From Pedobacter psychroterrae (GTDB taxonomy: Bacteria; Bacteroidota; Bacteroidia; Sphingobacteriales; Sphingobacteriaceae), in NCBI RefSeq assembly GCF_004331695.1, contig NZ_SJSL01000001.1:1550001-1614000 (forward strand): 64,000 nucleotides of DNA, read 5' to 3'. The notes below the pieces were generated by a model. It saw only the letters and a list, made by a program, of their open reading frames with translations, was not told where the DNA came from and did no database searches. Positions 1 to 9,590 of this stretch are shown here, one piece after another. Within the stretch, counting starts at the first letter, position 1; each line of letters opens with the position of its first letter. The position numbers and the translations under genes were made by a program.

Positions 1-179
1 AGCCAATGATAAATGCCGGGGTTGCAGGAGTTAAGTTTTGGTCTGACGGTTGGACAGTAACGACAAAGGATAATAAACCGTCAGCACATTTTGAACACAC
101 GGTTGCTATAAAAAAGGGGAAGGCAGATGTTTTATCAACCTTTTCATTAATTGAAGAAGTTTTAACAGAAAAAAGGTAA
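1..179 (+). CDS. map: Methionine aminopeptidase, C-terminal fragment
   Basis: Partial gene cut by the window edge; the frame is set by the codon starting at base 3. The 58 visible residues contain PMINAG, a conserved tryptophan segment and SAHFEHTV, which is the C-terminal metal-ligand region of type I methionine aminopeptidase (M24 family). The enzyme removes the initiator methionine from nascent proteins in the cytoplasm. Its place just before infA in the ribosomal superoperon is the usual one (secY-map-infA-rpmJ). The stop codon lies 71 bases before infA. Confidence 0.9.
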   Translation, partial: PMINAGVAGVKFWSDGWTVTTKDNKPSAHFEHTVAIKKGKADVLSTFSLIEEVLTEKR

Positions 180-198
180 ATAATTAAAATTTTTTATT

Positions 199-206
199 TA
201 ATTTTG
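199..206 (+). promoter_or_regulatory. Possible -7 box (TAATTTTG) before infA
   Basis: The octamer TAATTTTG matches the Bacteroidota primary-sigma -7 consensus TAnnTTTG. It lies 44 bases before the infA start. No clear TTTG -33 box was seen at the usual distance. This would be an internal promoter of the ribosomal operon, so read-through from upstream is also likely. Confidence 0.4.
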
Positions 207-250
207 CGTCCCTGTTTAATAGCAGCTAATTAAGTAAAAATCAATATTAT

Positions 251-469
251 ATGGCTAAACAAGCCTCAATTGAACAAGACGGTGTAATAAAGGAAGCGTT
301 ATCAAATGCTATGTTTCGGGTCGAACTGGAGAATGGACATGAGATTATCGCTCACATTTCGGGAAAAATGAGGATGCACTACATCAAAATTTTGCCCGGA
401 GATAAAGTAAAATTAGAGATGTCGCCTTACGATTTATCAAAAGGCAGGATTACTTATAGATATAAATAA
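251..469 (+). CDS. infA: Translation initiation factor IF-1
   Basis: A 72-residue protein, the standard IF-1 length, forming one S1/OB-fold domain. It starts [11 protein letters not shown] and includes the conserved segments [16 protein letters not shown] and [10 protein letters not shown]-1 binds the ribosomal A site and helps IF-2 and IF-3 during initiation. It sits between map and rpmJ as in most bacteria; its stop is separated from rpmJ by one base, so the two are probably translationally coupled. Confidence 0.97.
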   Translation: MAKQASIEQDGVIKEALSNAMFRVELENGHEIIAHISGKMRMHYIKILPGDKVKLEMSPYDLSKGRITYRYK

Positions 470-470
470 A

Positions 471-587
471 ATGAAAGTTAGGTCATCAATTAAAAAGCGC
501 AGTGCTGATTGTAAGGTTATTCGTCGTAAAGGTAAACTTTACGTAATCAACAAGAAGAACCCTAAATTTAAGCAACGTCAAGGTTAA
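471..587 (+). CDS. rpmJ: 50S ribosomal protein L36, zinc-independent form
   Basis: A 38-codon gene starting [15 protein letters not shown] and ending NPKFKQRQG, a clear L36. The zinc-binding form has ligands at about C11, C14, C27 and H33. Here only C14 remains; the other three are S11, N27 and F33. This is therefore a C-minus type L36 that should not bind zinc. It directly follows infA and precedes rpsM. Confidence 0.95.
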   Translation: MKVRSSIKKRSADCKVIRRKGKLYVINKKNPKFKQRQG

Positions 588-669
588 GAAATTATTGAAG
601 TATGATTGGATTGAATGTACAGGTTACTCAATCTGTCGTTTAATCAAATAATCAACATTTAGTATAAAT

Positions 670-1047
670 ATGGCAAGGATATCAGGTATTGATTTACCAA
701 GAAACAAAAGAGGCGAAATTGGATTGACTTATATCTTCGGAATAGGCAGATCAACTGCACAACGTATATTAACAGAGGCAGGTATCGATTTAAGCAAAAA
801 AGTACAGGACTGGTCTGACGATGAATTATCGGCTATCCGTACAATTATCAACGACGGCGTAAAAGTGGAAGGCGCTTTGCGGTCGGAAGTTCAGTTAAAC
901 ATAAAGCGTTTAATGGACATCGGTTGTTACCGTGGTTTACGTCACAGGAAAGGTTTGCCAGTACGTGGTCAGCGCACTAAGAACAATTCTCGTACTCGTA
1001 AAGGCAAGAGAAAAACAGTTGCTAACAAGAAAAAAGCTACTAAATAA
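670..1047 (+). CDS. rpsM: 30S ribosomal protein S13
   Basis: A 125-residue protein starting [20 protein letters not shown], with the H2TH-type core and the basic C-terminal tail ([17 protein letters not shown]) that reaches toward tRNA and the 16S head. Length and order (rpsM-rpsK-rpsD-rpoA-rplQ) match the alpha operon. The 82-base gap before it holds no other gene; in enterobacteria S4 binds this leader to control the operon, but no S4 pseudoknot could be established here by eye. Confidence 0.97.
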   Translation: MARISGIDLPRNKRGEIGLTYIFGIGRSTAQRILTEAGIDLSKKVQDWSDDELSAIRTIINDGVKVEGALRSEVQLNIKRLMDIGCYRGLRHRKGLPVRGQRTKNNSRTRKGKRKTVANKKKATK

Positions 1048-1069
1048 AATTTAGTACTGAATAATAATT

Positions 1070-1459
1070 ATGGCTAAGAGTAAAAAAGTTACCAAAAAGC
1101 GTATTGTTGTTATTGAGTCTGTAGGTCAGGCTCACATCAATGCTACTTTTAACAATATCATTGTTACCTTAACAAACAACAATGGTCAAACTATTTCATG
1201 GTCTTCTGCAGGTAAAATGGGATTTAAGGGTTCTAAAAAGAACACTCCTTATGCTGCAGGCCAAGCTGCATCTGATTGTGGTAAAGTAGCATTTGACTTA
1301 GGGCTACGTAAAGTAGAAGTTTTTGTAAAAGGTCCGGGTTCAGGCCGTGAGTCTGCAATTAGAACATTGCAGGTTTCGGGTATTGAAGTTACCTCAATCA
1401 AAGATATTACACCGCTTCCACATAATGGATGTCGTCCTCCTAAGAAGAGAAGAGTTTAA
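1070..1459 (+). CDS. rpsK: 30S ribosomal protein S11
   Basis: A 129-residue protein with the S11 core: [40 protein letters not shown] and the C-terminal [14 protein letters not shown]. It forms part of the 30S platform near the 3' end of 16S rRNA. It lies 22 bases after rpsM in the alpha operon. Confidence 0.97.
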   Translation: MAKSKKVTKKRIVVIESVGQAHINATFNNIIVTLTNNNGQTISWSSAGKMGFKGSKKNTPYAAGQAASDCGKVAFDLGLRKVEVFVKGPGSGRESAIRTLQVSGIEVTSIKDITPLPHNGCRPPKKRRV

Positions 1460-1524
1460 TTTATTAATTTTTAAAGCTAAGAGTCTACAGCTTTAGGTTG
1501 TAAGATACTTTAAAACAAAAAACA

Positions 1525-2133
1525 ATGGCAAGATACACAGGACCAAAATCCAAAATCGCGCGTAAGTTCAGAGAGCCAATTTTCGGCCCTGACAAGGTCT
1601 TAGACAGAAAGAACTATCCTCCTGGACAACATGGGGCTTCAAAAAGAAGAGGTAAGCAATCTGAATACGCTGTTCAGTTGATGGAAAAGCAGAAGGTTAA
1701 ATATACATACGGTGTATTGGAGCGCCAGTTCCGTAACTTATTTACTAAAGCTTCTTCTCGTGAAGGCATTACCGGTGATAACTTATTGCAATTATTGGAA
1801 GCTCGTTTAGATAATACTGTTTACAGATTAGGTATCGCTACCACACGTTCGGCTGCCCGTCAGTTAGTTAGCCATAAACACGTAACAGTTAACGGTGAGG
1901 TAGTAAATATTCCTTCATATCAATTAAAGGCTGGTGATGTGGTTGCAGTTCGTGAGAAGTCTAAAACTTTGGAGGCAATCACAAATTCAGTAGCAGGAAG
2001 AGTAGTCAATAAATTTAATTGGCTGGATTGGAATGCACATGAATTAACTGGGAAATTCCTCGCTTATCCAAACCGTGATGAGATTCCAGAGAACATCAAA
2101 GAAAACCTTATAGTAGAGCTGTACTCTAAGTAA
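1525..2133 (+). CDS. rpsD: 30S ribosomal protein S4
   Basis: A 202-residue S4. The N-terminal part ([18 protein letters not shown]) has no cysteines, so this is the zinc-free form. The S4 RNA-binding domain is visible at about residues 92-150 ([29 protein letters not shown]). S4 starts 30S assembly and in many bacteria represses its own operon. It lies between rpsK and rpoA; a strong hairpin follows its stop codon. Confidence 0.97.
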   Translation: MARYTGPKSKIARKFREPIFGPDKVLDRKNYPPGQHGASKRRGKQSEYAVQLMEKQKVKYTYGVLERQFRNLFTKASSREGITGDNLLQLLEARLDNTVYRLGIATTRSAARQLVSHKHVTVNGEVVNIPSYQLKAGDVVAVREKSKTLEAITNSVAGRVVNKFNWLDWNAHELTGKFLAYPNRDEIPENIKENLIVELYSK

Positions 2134-2141
2134 TATATTTG

Positions 2142-2169
2142 TGACTAATTGTCTATTGACAATTAGTCA
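2142..2169 (+). promoter_or_regulatory. Perfect 12-bp hairpin between rpsD and rpoA
   Basis: Arms 2142-2153 (TGACTAATTGTC) and 2158-2169 are exact reverse complements with a TATT loop. No T-run follows, so it is not a typical intrinsic terminator. It lies just after the rpsD stop and 43 bases before rpoA. Possible roles are an RNA-processing or stability element, a weak attenuator that sets the rpoA level, or a protein site. The structure is seen; the role is inferred. Confidence 0.6.
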
Positions 2170-2212
2170 AATTGCGTTACAAAATTTTAATAACGATCTA
2201 AAAACATTATAA

Positions 2213-3205
2213 ATGGCAATTTTAGCATTTCAGAAACCCGATAAGGTAATCATGCAGAAGTCGACTGATTTCGATGGTATATTTGAATTTCGTCCTTTAG
2301 AGCCCGGTTTCGGTGTAACAATTGGTAATGCCTTGAGAAGAATATTGCTTTCTTCATTGGAAGGTTATGCCATTACAAGTATTCGTTTTTCTGGTGTATC
2401 TCATGAATTCTCTACCATAAAAGGAGTAGTAGAGGATTTAACTGAGATTATTCTTAACTTAAAGCAAGTACGTTTTAAAAAAGTAGGAGATTCTGGTGAT
2501 TCTGAGAAAGTTTTTATCGTGGTGAATGGTCAAGAGCAGTTTACTGCAGGAGATATCACTAAATTTTCTACAAACTTTGAGGTTCTTAATCCGGATTTTG
2601 TTATTTGTAACATGGAGAAAGCGGTTACTTTAGAAGTTGAGCTAACCATTAACAAAGGACGGGGCTATGTACCTGCAGAAGAAAATAAAATTAATGACGC
2701 TGTAGTTGGAGTTATTGCTATTGATTCGATCTTTACTCCAATGAAAAATGTGAAATATACGATTGAAAATTATCGTGTTGAACAGAAAACAGATTATGAA
2801 AAACTAATATTAGATATTTCAACGGATGGTTCAATTCATCCTGAGGAGGCATTAAAGGAGGCTGCGAAGATTTTGATTCAGCACTTTATGTTGTTTTCTG
2901 ATGAAAACTTAGTATTGGAATCTCAGGCAAAAGAAGAGACTAAAGAAGTTGACGAGGAAATTTTGCATATGCGTAAAATCCTTAAAACTGAACTTGTTGA
3001 TCTTGATTTGTCAGTTCGTGCATTGAACTGCTTGAAAGCAGCTGATATACGTACATTGGCAGATCTTGTTTCTTATGATGTAGCTGACATGTTGAAATTC
3101 AGAAACTTTGGTAAGAAATCTTTAACAGAGATACAAGAACTGGTTAAATCTAAGAGTTTATCATTTGGAATGAACTTGTCTAAATTTAAATTGGACGAAG
3201 AATAA
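2213..3205 (+). CDS. rpoA: DNA-directed RNA polymerase alpha subunit
   Basis: A 330-residue alpha subunit, the usual length. The N-terminal dimerisation domain contains [19 protein letters not shown] (about residues 31-49). The C-terminal domain (about 255-330) contains [19 protein letters not shown] and [13 protein letters not shown], which bind promoter UP elements and activators. It lies between rpsD and rplQ, as in other bacteria. Confidence 0.98.
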   Translation: MAILAFQKPDKVIMQKSTDFDGIFEFRPLEPGFGVTIGNALRRILLSSLEGYAITSIRFSGVSHEFSTIKGVVEDLTEIILNLKQVRFKKVGDSGDSEKVFIVVNGQEQFTAGDITKFSTNFEVLNPDFVICNMEKAVTLEVELTINKGRGYVPAEENKINDAVVGVIAIDSIFTPMKNVKYTIENYRVEQKTDYEKLILDISTDGSIHPEEALKEAAKILIQHFMLFSDENLVLESQAKEETKEVDEEILHMRKILKTELVDLDLSVRALNCLKAADIRTLADLVSYDVADMLKFRNFGKKSLTEIQELVKSKSLSFGMNLSKFKLDEE

Positions 3206-3296
3206 TAAGCTATAAAAGCATAAATAACATATTGTTAATAGTGTGTAATTCCCTCAAATAACTTAAAGAGACGGTATACACTGAATAAATTGAAAA

Positions 3297-3854
3297 ATGA
3301 GACACGGTAAAAAAGTAAATCACTTAGGAAGAACAGATTCACATCGTAAGGCGATGTTGGCTAACATGGCTTCATCGTTGATTAAACATAAGAGAATTTC
3401 AACTACGTTAGCTAAGGCGAAAGCGTTGCGTATGTATGTTGAACCAATTATCACTAAATCTAAAAATGATACTACACACTCTCGTCGTATTGTATTTAGC
3501 TACTTACAAGATAAAGAAACGGTAACCGAATTGTTTCGGGACATTGCAGCGAAAGTTGCTAACCGTCCAGGTGGTTATACCAGAATCATTAAATTAAATA
3601 ATCGTTTAGGTGATAATGCTGAAATGGCATTGATCGAATTGGTTGATTATAATGAGGTTTACGGTAAGGAAGCTGAATCGGCTGAGAAGAAAACAACCCG
3701 TCGTGGAAGAAGCAAAGTTAAAAAGGCTGATGCTCCTGCTGCTAAAGCTGAAAAGACTGCTGAAGCAACAGTTGAAGCCGAGACTTCTGCTAAAGAAGAT
3801 GCTACACCTGAGGCACCTGCTGTTGAAGAAACAAAAGAGGATAAAGGCGAATAA
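3297..3854 (+). CDS. rplQ: 50S ribosomal protein L17 with long acidic/Ala-rich tail
   Basis: A 185-residue protein. The first 120 or so residues are the L17 core ([49 protein letters not shown]). The remaining 65 or so residues are a low-complexity tail rich in Ala, Glu and Lys. Tails of this kind are common on L17 in Bacteroidota; their function is unknown. It is the last gene of the operon and is followed by a strong palindrome. Confidence 0.96.
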   Translation: MRHGKKVNHLGRTDSHRKAMLANMASSLIKHKRISTTLAKAKALRMYVEPIITKSKNDTTHSRRIVFSYLQDKETVTELFRDIAAKVANRPGGYTRIIKLNNRLGDNAEMALIELVDYNEVYGKEAESAEKKTTRRGRSKVKKADAPAAKAEKTAEATVEAETSAKEDATPEAPAVEETKEDKGE

Positions 3855-3873
3855 ATATTTATTTGCTGACATT

Positions 3874-3917
3874 ATAACAAAAGACCCTGACCGATATCGG
3901 TCAGGGTCTTTTGTTAT
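3874..3917. terminator. 44-bp perfect palindrome, operon terminator
   Basis: Bases 3874-3895 are the exact reverse complement of 3896-3917. The GC-rich core (GACCCTGACCGAT and its complement) is flanked by A-runs on the left and T-runs on the right, so it can terminate in either direction. It lies 20 bases after rplQ and closes the ribosomal operon. There is no unpaired loop in the DNA, which is unusual. Confidence 0.85.
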
Positions 3918-4062
3918 TCTTAACAGGTTGAAGTAGTTTTAGCCTTGTTTCTTTCTTTAGCATATTGTTTATTCTACGTGGTTTTAATGTCATATGGTGC
4001 CTAAAGTGACGACAAAGAAAGTGATTCCATAAAGCTAATTTACTATTCATTTTCTAAAAAGG

Positions 4063-4070
4063 TACCTTTG
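4063..4070 (+). promoter_or_regulatory. -7 box (TACCTTTG) for the methyltransferase gene
   Basis: TACCTTTG matches the Bacteroidota -7 consensus and lies 17 bases before the ATG at 4088, giving a very short leader. A good -33 TTTG was not seen. It is the first promoter-like element after the ribosomal terminator. Confidence 0.5.
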
Positions 4071-4087
4071 TCCTATAATCAAATCTC

Positions 4088-5302
4088 ATGTCTAATCAAC
4101 GCCATTTACAGCAATTTATAGATCAGCTTGCAAATAACATTTCATCTAATGTATTTGTTAAAATTTCTCTCGGTAATTATCAGGGGAACGAGAAGGAATT
4201 AAAGAATATTTATGTTAGAAGGGTAAAGATCAAGAGAACAGATATGCTGTCATTTACTTATCGCTACAAGTCACGTGATATCATTAAAAACTTTCCTGTA
4301 GCTGAGGGCATTACTTTGGTAGGACATTTTATGAGCAATGATTTTAAGATAGCCACATTGTTTACCACGGAAAAGGAAGTTATTTTGGAGCATGGGAAAA
4401 ACCAGCAGATTTCTATGCGGGAACAGATGCTTAGCAAGGCAGTTACCCCAGACTTATCCCACAATAAGGAGAAGAAGCGGTTGATACAGGCCAGCGGAAA
4501 GCCATATTTGGTTGAGCTTAAACTAACCGATTCAGAAGGGAATATTTTTAAGAATGCCCAGGATAAATACAGGCAGATTAATCAATATATCGAAATTTTA
4601 AATAGTCTTATCAAAGAATTGCCGGCAGGTACTATTAAGCAGGTAGTAGACATGGGATCGGGTAAGGGATACCTGACCTTTGCGCTTTATGATTATCTGC
4701 AAAATGTACTAAAGGAAACTATTAAAGTTACAGGAGTAGAATATCGAGAGGACCTGGTACTCTTGTGTAATGCTATAGCCAAGCAATCAGGATTTAAACA
4801 ACTGGATTTTGTTCAGGGAACTATAGAAAATTATGAGGTCTCAGCTATTGATTTGCTAATTGCCCTGCATGCCTGTGATACGGCTACGGATGATGCGATA
4901 TTTAAAGGTATTAAGGCTAGTGCCAAATTGATTGTCGTAGCTCCTTGCTGTCATAAACAGATCAGGCGTGAGATGGAAAAACATAAGGTTAAAAATGAAA
5001 TTTCCGTATTGACAAAATACGGGATATTTATGGAGCGGCAAGCGGAAATGGTAACAGATGGGATCCGCGCCCTGATCCTGGAATATTTTGGCTACAAGAC
5101 CAAGATTTTTGAATTCATATCAGATGCACATACACCCAAGAATGTGTTAGTTGTTGGTGTTAAATCAGCTGATCAGGACCAAAGTAAAAATCTGGAAACT
5201 AAAAAGCAGGAAATAAAACAAAAGATTTTGGAAACTAAAACATATTTCGGAATCGGCTATCATCATTTGGAGAGACTTTTGATGCAGGAACAATTGATGT
5301 GA
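4088..5302 (+). CDS. Class I SAM-dependent methyltransferase (Methyltransf_32-like)
   Basis: A 404-residue protein. The SAM-binding motif VVDMGSGKGYLTFALYDYL is at about residues 187-205. Downstream are LLIALHACDTATDDA (about 257-271) and IVVAPCCHKQIRRE (about 281-294), a combination typical of the Methyltransf_32 family that also includes METTL25-like eukaryotic proteins. The N-terminal 180 residues are family-specific and not recognised. Substrate is unknown; RNA is plausible from the family. It is a single gene between the ribosomal terminator and dnaK. Confidence 0.8.
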   Translation: MSNQRHLQQFIDQLANNISSNVFVKISLGNYQGNEKELKNIYVRRVKIKRTDMLSFTYRYKSRDIIKNFPVAEGITLVGHFMSNDFKIATLFTTEKEVILEHGKNQQISMREQMLSKAVTPDLSHNKEKKRLIQASGKPYLVELKLTDSEGNIFKNAQDKYRQINQYIEILNSLIKELPAGTIKQVVDMGSGKGYLTFALYDYLQNVLKETIKVTGVEYREDLVLLCNAIAKQSGFKQLDFVQGTIENYEVSAIDLLIALHACDTATDDAIFKGIKASAKLIVVAPCCHKQIRREMEKHKVKNEISVLTKYGIFMERQAEMVTDGIRALILEYFGYKTKIFEFISDAHTPKNVLVVGVKSADQDQSKNLETKKQEIKQKILETKTYFGIGYHHLERLLMQEQLM

Positions 5303-5399
5303 GTCTTGTTTCTGTCATACTGTCACATTTCTGTAACAGCATTCGGACATAAAATTCTTTAATTATTCCATATCAGAGGGATTATCTGCCAAAAACCAA

Positions 5400-5415
5400 T
5401 TGGCACATTGCTTGT
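5400..5415 (+). promoter_or_regulatory. Sigma-54-like element upstream of dnaK
   Basis: TTGGCAC followed by ATTGC and TTGT resembles the -24/-12 sigma-54 consensus (TGGCAC-N5-TTGC), with one mismatch at the -12 GC dinucleotide. It lies 51 bases before the dnaK ATG. No TAnnTTTG box was found in this gap. Whether a sigma-54 or another heat-shock control acts here cannot be decided from the sequence. Confidence 0.3.
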
Positions 5416-5466
5416 TAAACAGTTGTAAAATAATAAGATTTCATAACATAAACAGAGATAAATAGC

Positions 5467-7386
5467 ATGTCAAAAATTATTGGTATAGACTTAGGAACAA
5501 CAAACTCTTGCGTAGCCGTAATGGAAGGTAACGAACCTGTAGTTATAGCCAACAGTGAGGGTAAACGTACTACGCCATCCATTGTTGCTTTTGCGGAGAA
5601 TGGTGAGCGTAAGGTGGGAGAGCCGGCAAAACGTCAGGCAATAACTAACCCAACAAAAACAATTTCATCAATTAAGCGCTTTATGGGAAGTAGCTTTGCC
5701 GAGGTTTCAAAAGAAACAGGCCGCGTACCCTATAAAGTAATTAAGGGCGACAACAATACACCGCGTGTTGAAATTGACGATCGTAAATATACTCCTCAGG
5801 AGATTTCTGCAATGATCTTGCAGAAAATGAAAAAAACAGCAGAAGATTTTTTGGGTCATGAAGTGACAGAAGCAGTCATTACTGTTCCCGCTTATTTTAA
5901 TGATGCACAGCGTCAGGCAACGAAAGAAGCCGGAGAGATTGCTGGCTTAACAGTTAAACGTATCATTAACGAACCAACAGCAGCAGCTTTGGCTTATGGT
6001 TTGGATAAAGCACACAAAGACATGAAAATTGTTGTGTTTGACTGTGGTGGCGGTACGCATGATGTTTCGGTATTGGAATTAGGCGATGGAGTATTTGAAG
6101 TTAAATCAACTGATGGTGATACGCACTTGGGTGGTGATGATTTTGACCATATCATAATTGATTGGTTAGCAGAAGAATTTAAAACCGAAAATGGCATGGA
6201 CTTAGCAAAAGATCCAATGGCATTACAACGTTTAAAAGAAGCTGCTGAAAAAGCTAAAATTGAATTGTCAAGTACTACTTCTACAGAAGTTAACTTACCT
6301 TACATTACTGCTGATGCTAGCGGACCAAAACACTTAGTACGTACGTTAAGTCGTGCTAAATTTGAGCAATTGGCGGGCGATTTAATTAAACGTACCATCG
6401 ATCCTTGTAAATCGGCATTGAAAAATGCAGGCTTAAAAGTTGGTGATATCGACGAAATTATCTTAGTAGGCGGTTCAACACGTATTCCTGCAATTCAAGA
6501 AGCTGTTAAAGCTTTCTTTGGTAAAGAGCCAAGTAAAGGTGTAAATCCTGATGAGGTTGTAGCTATTGGTGCAGCTATTCAAGGTGGCGTGTTAACAGGT
6601 GAAGTTAAAGATGTATTGTTATTAGATGTTACTCCGCTTTCTTTAGGTATCGAAACTATGGGTGGTGTTATGACTAAATTGATTGAAGCCAACACGACTA
6701 TTCCTTCTAAAAAAGCAGAAACTTTCTCTACGGCAGCTGATAATCAGCCTTCGGTAGAAATCCATATTTTACAAGGCGAGCGCCCTATGGCAGCTTCAAA
6801 TCGTACTATTGGTCGGTTCATTTTAGATGGAATTCCACCAGCGCCACGCGGTGTGCCTCAAGTAGAAGTTGCTTTTGATATTGATGCGAATGGTATCTTA
6901 CACGTAAGTGCTAAAGATAAAGCTACTGGTAAAGAGCAAAAAATCCGTATCGAGGCTTCGTCTGGTTTAACGGATGAAGAAATCAAAAAAATGAAAGAAG
7001 AAGCTGAAGCAAATGCTGAGTCGGATGCTAAACAAAAAGAAGAGGCGGACAAAATTAATAGCGCAGATGCTTTAATTTTCTCAACAGAAAAGCAGCTAAA
7101 AGAATTTGGCGATAAGCTTTCTGCTGATAAGAAAGCGCCGATTGAATCTGGGTTACAGAAACTTAAAGACGCTCATACAGCTCGTAGTTTTGCCGACATT
7201 GATGCAGCTCAGGAAGAGTTACAAAATGCTTGGAATGTTGCCTCAGAGGAAATGTATAAAGCAGGACAAGATGGCGCACAACCAGAAAGTACTGCCACGG
7301 ATCCAAATACAGGTGGACAATCATCTGATGGTGGAGATAATGTTACTGATGTTGATTTTGAAGAAGTGAAAGACGATAAAAAGTAA
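5467..7386 (+). CDS. dnaK: Molecular chaperone DnaK (Hsp70)
   Basis: A 639-residue Hsp70. The ATPase domain shows [16 protein letters not shown] at the start, the second phosphate loop as [15 protein letters not shown] (usually DLGGGTFDVS), and [14 protein letters not shown]. The substrate-binding domain begins after [18 protein letters not shown]. The disordered tail ends in an acidic [11 protein letters not shown] motif. It folds and holds unfolded proteins with DnaJ and GrpE, which are not adjacent here. The gene is monocistronic, with its own terminator. Confidence 0.98.
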   Translation: MSKIIGIDLGTTNSCVAVMEGNEPVVIANSEGKRTTPSIVAFAENGERKVGEPAKRQAITNPTKTISSIKRFMGSSFAEVSKETGRVPYKVIKGDNNTPRVEIDDRKYTPQEISAMILQKMKKTAEDFLGHEVTEAVITVPAYFNDAQRQATKEAGEIAGLTVKRIINEPTAAALAYGLDKAHKDMKIVVFDCGGGTHDVSVLELGDGVFEVKSTDGDTHLGGDDFDHIIIDWLAEEFKTENGMDLAKDPMALQRLKEAAEKAKIELSSTTSTEVNLPYITADASGPKHLVRTLSRAKFEQLAGDLIKRTIDPCKSALKNAGLKVGDIDEIILVGGSTRIPAIQEAVKAFFGKEPSKGVNPDEVVAIGAAIQGGVLTGEVKDVLLLDVTPLSLGIETMGGVMTKLIEANTTIPSKKAETFSTAADNQPSVEIHILQGERPMAASNRTIGRFILDGIPPAPRGVPQVEVAFDIDANGILHVSAKDKATGKEQKIRIEASSGLTDEEIKKMKEEAEANAESDAKQKEEADKINSADALIFSTEKQLKEFGDKLSADKKAPIESGLQKLKDAHTARSFADIDAAQEELQNAWNVASEEMYKAGQDGAQPESTATDPNTGGQSSDGGDNVTDVDFEEVKDDKK

Positions 7387-7402
7387 TTGTTATAAGTCCT
7401 AT

Positions 7403-7445
7403 AAAAAGAAAAGGCCCTGATCGTTTGACAGGGCCTTTTCTTTTT
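7403..7445. terminator. Bidirectional terminator between dnaK and the nucleotidyltransferase
   Basis: Arms 7403-7419 and 7429-7445 form a 17-bp perfect stem (core AAGGCCCTG) with a 9-base loop. A-rich on the left and T-rich on the right, it serves both convergent genes. Confidence 0.9.
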
Positions 7446-7457
7446 AATTGCAAAAGG

Positions 7458-8357
7458 TTAGTTCCAAAGATTCTCTGGATAAGTTCCATCTTTTACAAGC
7501 TGGTCTATACTATTTTGTACAAAAGGTTTATCTTCCTTGTAAGTTACACCAAACCATTGATTGTCTGTTGGGATCACTTTAAAATTAGCTTTGTTAGTTC
7601 TAACCAGGTTTTCTCCAATTAAAGGTATAAAGAATTCTGCTTTTGGCTTTTCTTTATTTTCCAAGGCAAATACTTTAAAAAGATCTTCGGTAAGTTTGAA
7701 AACTGCAGGAGTAAATCCCCAGAAGTTCATTGATACCGGCGTGTCAAAACTCAAAGGATACTCAGTGCCATTTTCTTCATAAACAATGCCATCTCCTTTT
7801 TTATAAACTTGTGTGCGTTCTGTAATTTCTTCCAGATAACCTGCATCACTCGTTTTACAAACACCACGGGAAACGGAGCCAAAATCAGATAGTGTTTTTC
7901 CAATCTGATAGCCAACAATAGAATAATTACTGTCGTCAGCTTCGTTATTTAAGAAATCAACCATTTTCTTAAATGCATCAAATCCATAATAATCATCGGC
8001 ATTAATAACACAAAATGGTTCGTTAATTACTTTTCTTCCAGAAAGAATTGCGTGAGCTGTTCCCCAAGGTTTCTCACGGTAAATTTCTTCTTCAATACCA
8101 AATTGCTTCAGGTCGAAATTTTGAAATACATAATCTGTTTCAATTCTGCCCTTGAGTTTTGGTTCGAATATTGATTTAAAATTTTCAACAAATTCTTCTT
8201 TAATAATGAATACTACTTTGCCAAATCCGGCCTTAATAGCATCATAAATTGAATAGTCAATAATAGTTTCTCCATTAGGGCCGAACCCGTCGATTTGTTT
8301 CATGCTGCCATAACGGCTTGCCATACCAGCAGCTAATATTAATAAAGTAGGTTTCAT
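7458..8357 (-). CDS. Sugar-phosphate nucleotidyltransferase family protein
   Basis: A 299-residue protein with the N-terminal nucleotidyltransferase motif LLILAAGMASRYGSMKQ, followed by GPNGETIIDYSIYDA and the metal-binding type segment VINADDYYGFDAF. The family transfers NMP from NTP to a sugar phosphate, or to a related phosphorylated headgroup. The substrate cannot be told from the sequence. The gene converges on dnaK and lies 34 bases downstream of the M42 peptidase gene, with which it may be cotranscribed. Confidence 0.75.
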   Translation of the reverse strand: MKPTLLILAAGMASRYGSMKQIDGFGPNGETIIDYSIYDAIKAGFGKVVFIIKEEFVENFKSIFEPKLKGRIETDYVFQNFDLKQFGIEEEIYREKPWGTAHAILSGRKVINEPFCVINADDYYGFDAFKKMVDFLNNEADDSNYSIVGYQIGKTLSDFGSVSRGVCKTSDAGYLEEITERTQVYKKGDGIVYEENGTEYPLSFDTPVSMNFWGFTPAVFKLTEDLFKVFALENKEKPKAEFFIPLIGENLVRTNKANFKVIPTDNQWFGVTYKEDKPFVQNSIDQLVKDGTYPENLWN

Positions 8358-8391
8358 CTAGCGAAAATAGTAATTAGATTTTTAAAAGTTG

Positions 8392-9504
8392 TTATTTTGA
8401 ATAAGTAAAATCGTGTCCATTCTTAATATTCAGAAGAGAATGATATATCAGGCTAATTACATTGTCAACATCTTCTTTATGAATCATTTCTACAGTTGTG
8501 TGCATATAACGTAACGGCAGGGATATTAAAGCTGAAGGAACTCCGCCATTAGAATAAGCAAAAGCATCCGTATCAGTCCCTGTAGACCTCGATGACGCCT
8601 GACGCTGAAAAGGAATGTTATTCTTCTCAGCCGTCTCGATCAATAGCCTGTTGAGATTCGTTTGAACCGCGGGTGCATACGAAACAACAGGGCCTTTGCC
8701 ACAAGCGAGGTCTCCCTGGGTAATCTTGGATATCATTGGCGTAGATGTATCATGCGTTACATCTGTAACAATCGCTACATTGGGTTTAATTCTATGTGCA
8801 ATCATTTCAGCTCCCCGCAAACCAATCTCTTCCTGGACGGAATTAACAATGTAAAGCCCGAAGGGAAGCTTCTTTTTATTCTCCTTAAGCAATCTGGCAA
8901 CTTCCGCGATCATGAAACCTCCAGCCCTGTTATCTAACGCACGACCTACATAATAACGGTCGTTGAGTATCATAAACTCATCTTCATAGGTTATCACACA
9001 GCCAACATGGATTCCTAATTTCTCCACTTCTTCTTTCGTAGTACATCCACAGTCCAGAAAAATGTTTTTAAGCAATGGAGCTTCTTCTTTTTCTCCACTT
9101 CTGGTGTGAATGGCTGGCCAACCAAAAACAGCCTTTACAAGGCCTTTATCCGTATGTATATTGACCCTTTTTGATGGAGCGATCTGATGATCCGAACCAC
9201 CATTGCGGATTACGTAAATAAGTCCGTCTGATGTAATGTAATTCACAAACCAAGAGATTTCATCAGCATGTGCTTCTATCACCACTTTAAAGTCTGCCTT
9301 AGGATTAATTACACCCACCGCCGTGCCATAACTGTCTATAAAGCTTTCATCGATATACGGTTTCAAATAGTCCAGCCACAACTTCTGGCCCGGATATTCA
9401 AATCCGGTAGGAGAGGGATTGTTTATGTATTTTTCAAAAAATTGAAGGGATTTTTTATTAACGACGTTAATATGGGTTTTTTTATCTTCTTTTTTCTTTG
9501 CCAT
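8392..9504 (-). CDS. M42 family metallopeptidase (glutamyl aminopeptidase-like)
   Basis: A 370-residue cytosolic di-metal aminopeptidase of the M42 family. Visible metal and catalytic segments are EAHADEISWFV (H79), RALDNRAGGFMIAE, NSVQEEIGLRGAEM, VTDVTHDTSTP and the C-terminal RYMHTTVEMIHKEDV. Such enzymes form tetrahedral dodecamers and trim peptides from the N-terminus. A near-consensus -7 box (TAAGTTTA) lies at 9525-9532 on the minus strand. Confidence 0.9.
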   Translation of the reverse strand: MAKKKEDKKTHINVVNKKSLQFFEKYINNPSPTGFEYPGQKLWLDYLKPYIDESFIDSYGTAVGVINPKADFKVVIEAHADEISWFVNYITSDGLIYVIRNGGSDHQIAPSKRVNIHTDKGLVKAVFGWPAIHTRSGEKEEAPLLKNIFLDCGCTTKEEVEKLGIHVGCVITYEDEFMILNDRYYVGRALDNRAGGFMIAEVARLLKENKKKLPFGLYIVNSVQEEIGLRGAEMIAHRIKPNVAIVTDVTHDTSTPMISKITQGDLACGKGPVVSYAPAVQTNLNRLLIETAEKNNIPFQRQASSRSTGTDTDAFAYSNGGVPSALISLPLRYMHTTVEMIHKEDVDNVISLIYHSLLNIKNGHDFTYSK

Positions 9505-9590
9505 TTTTTATTTTTTAACAGTGGTAAACTTAGATAAAAGTGTTTAAGCATTCATGGATGACTTTAAAATATTGCAAAAAATAAATTAAA

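Noticed and set aside
588-669. Possible S4-binding leader before rpsM
   Set aside because: Only a 6-bp stem could be drawn by eye; no pseudoknot like the enterobacterial S4 target could be supported.
1472-1495. A 7-bp stem between rpsK and rpsD
   Set aside because: Short, AT-rich and without a T-run; expected by chance in such sequence.
3606-3936. Frames on both strands across the rplQ tail
   Set aside because: Low-complexity shadows of the Ala/Glu/Lys tail; rplQ itself has a clear start, core and stop.
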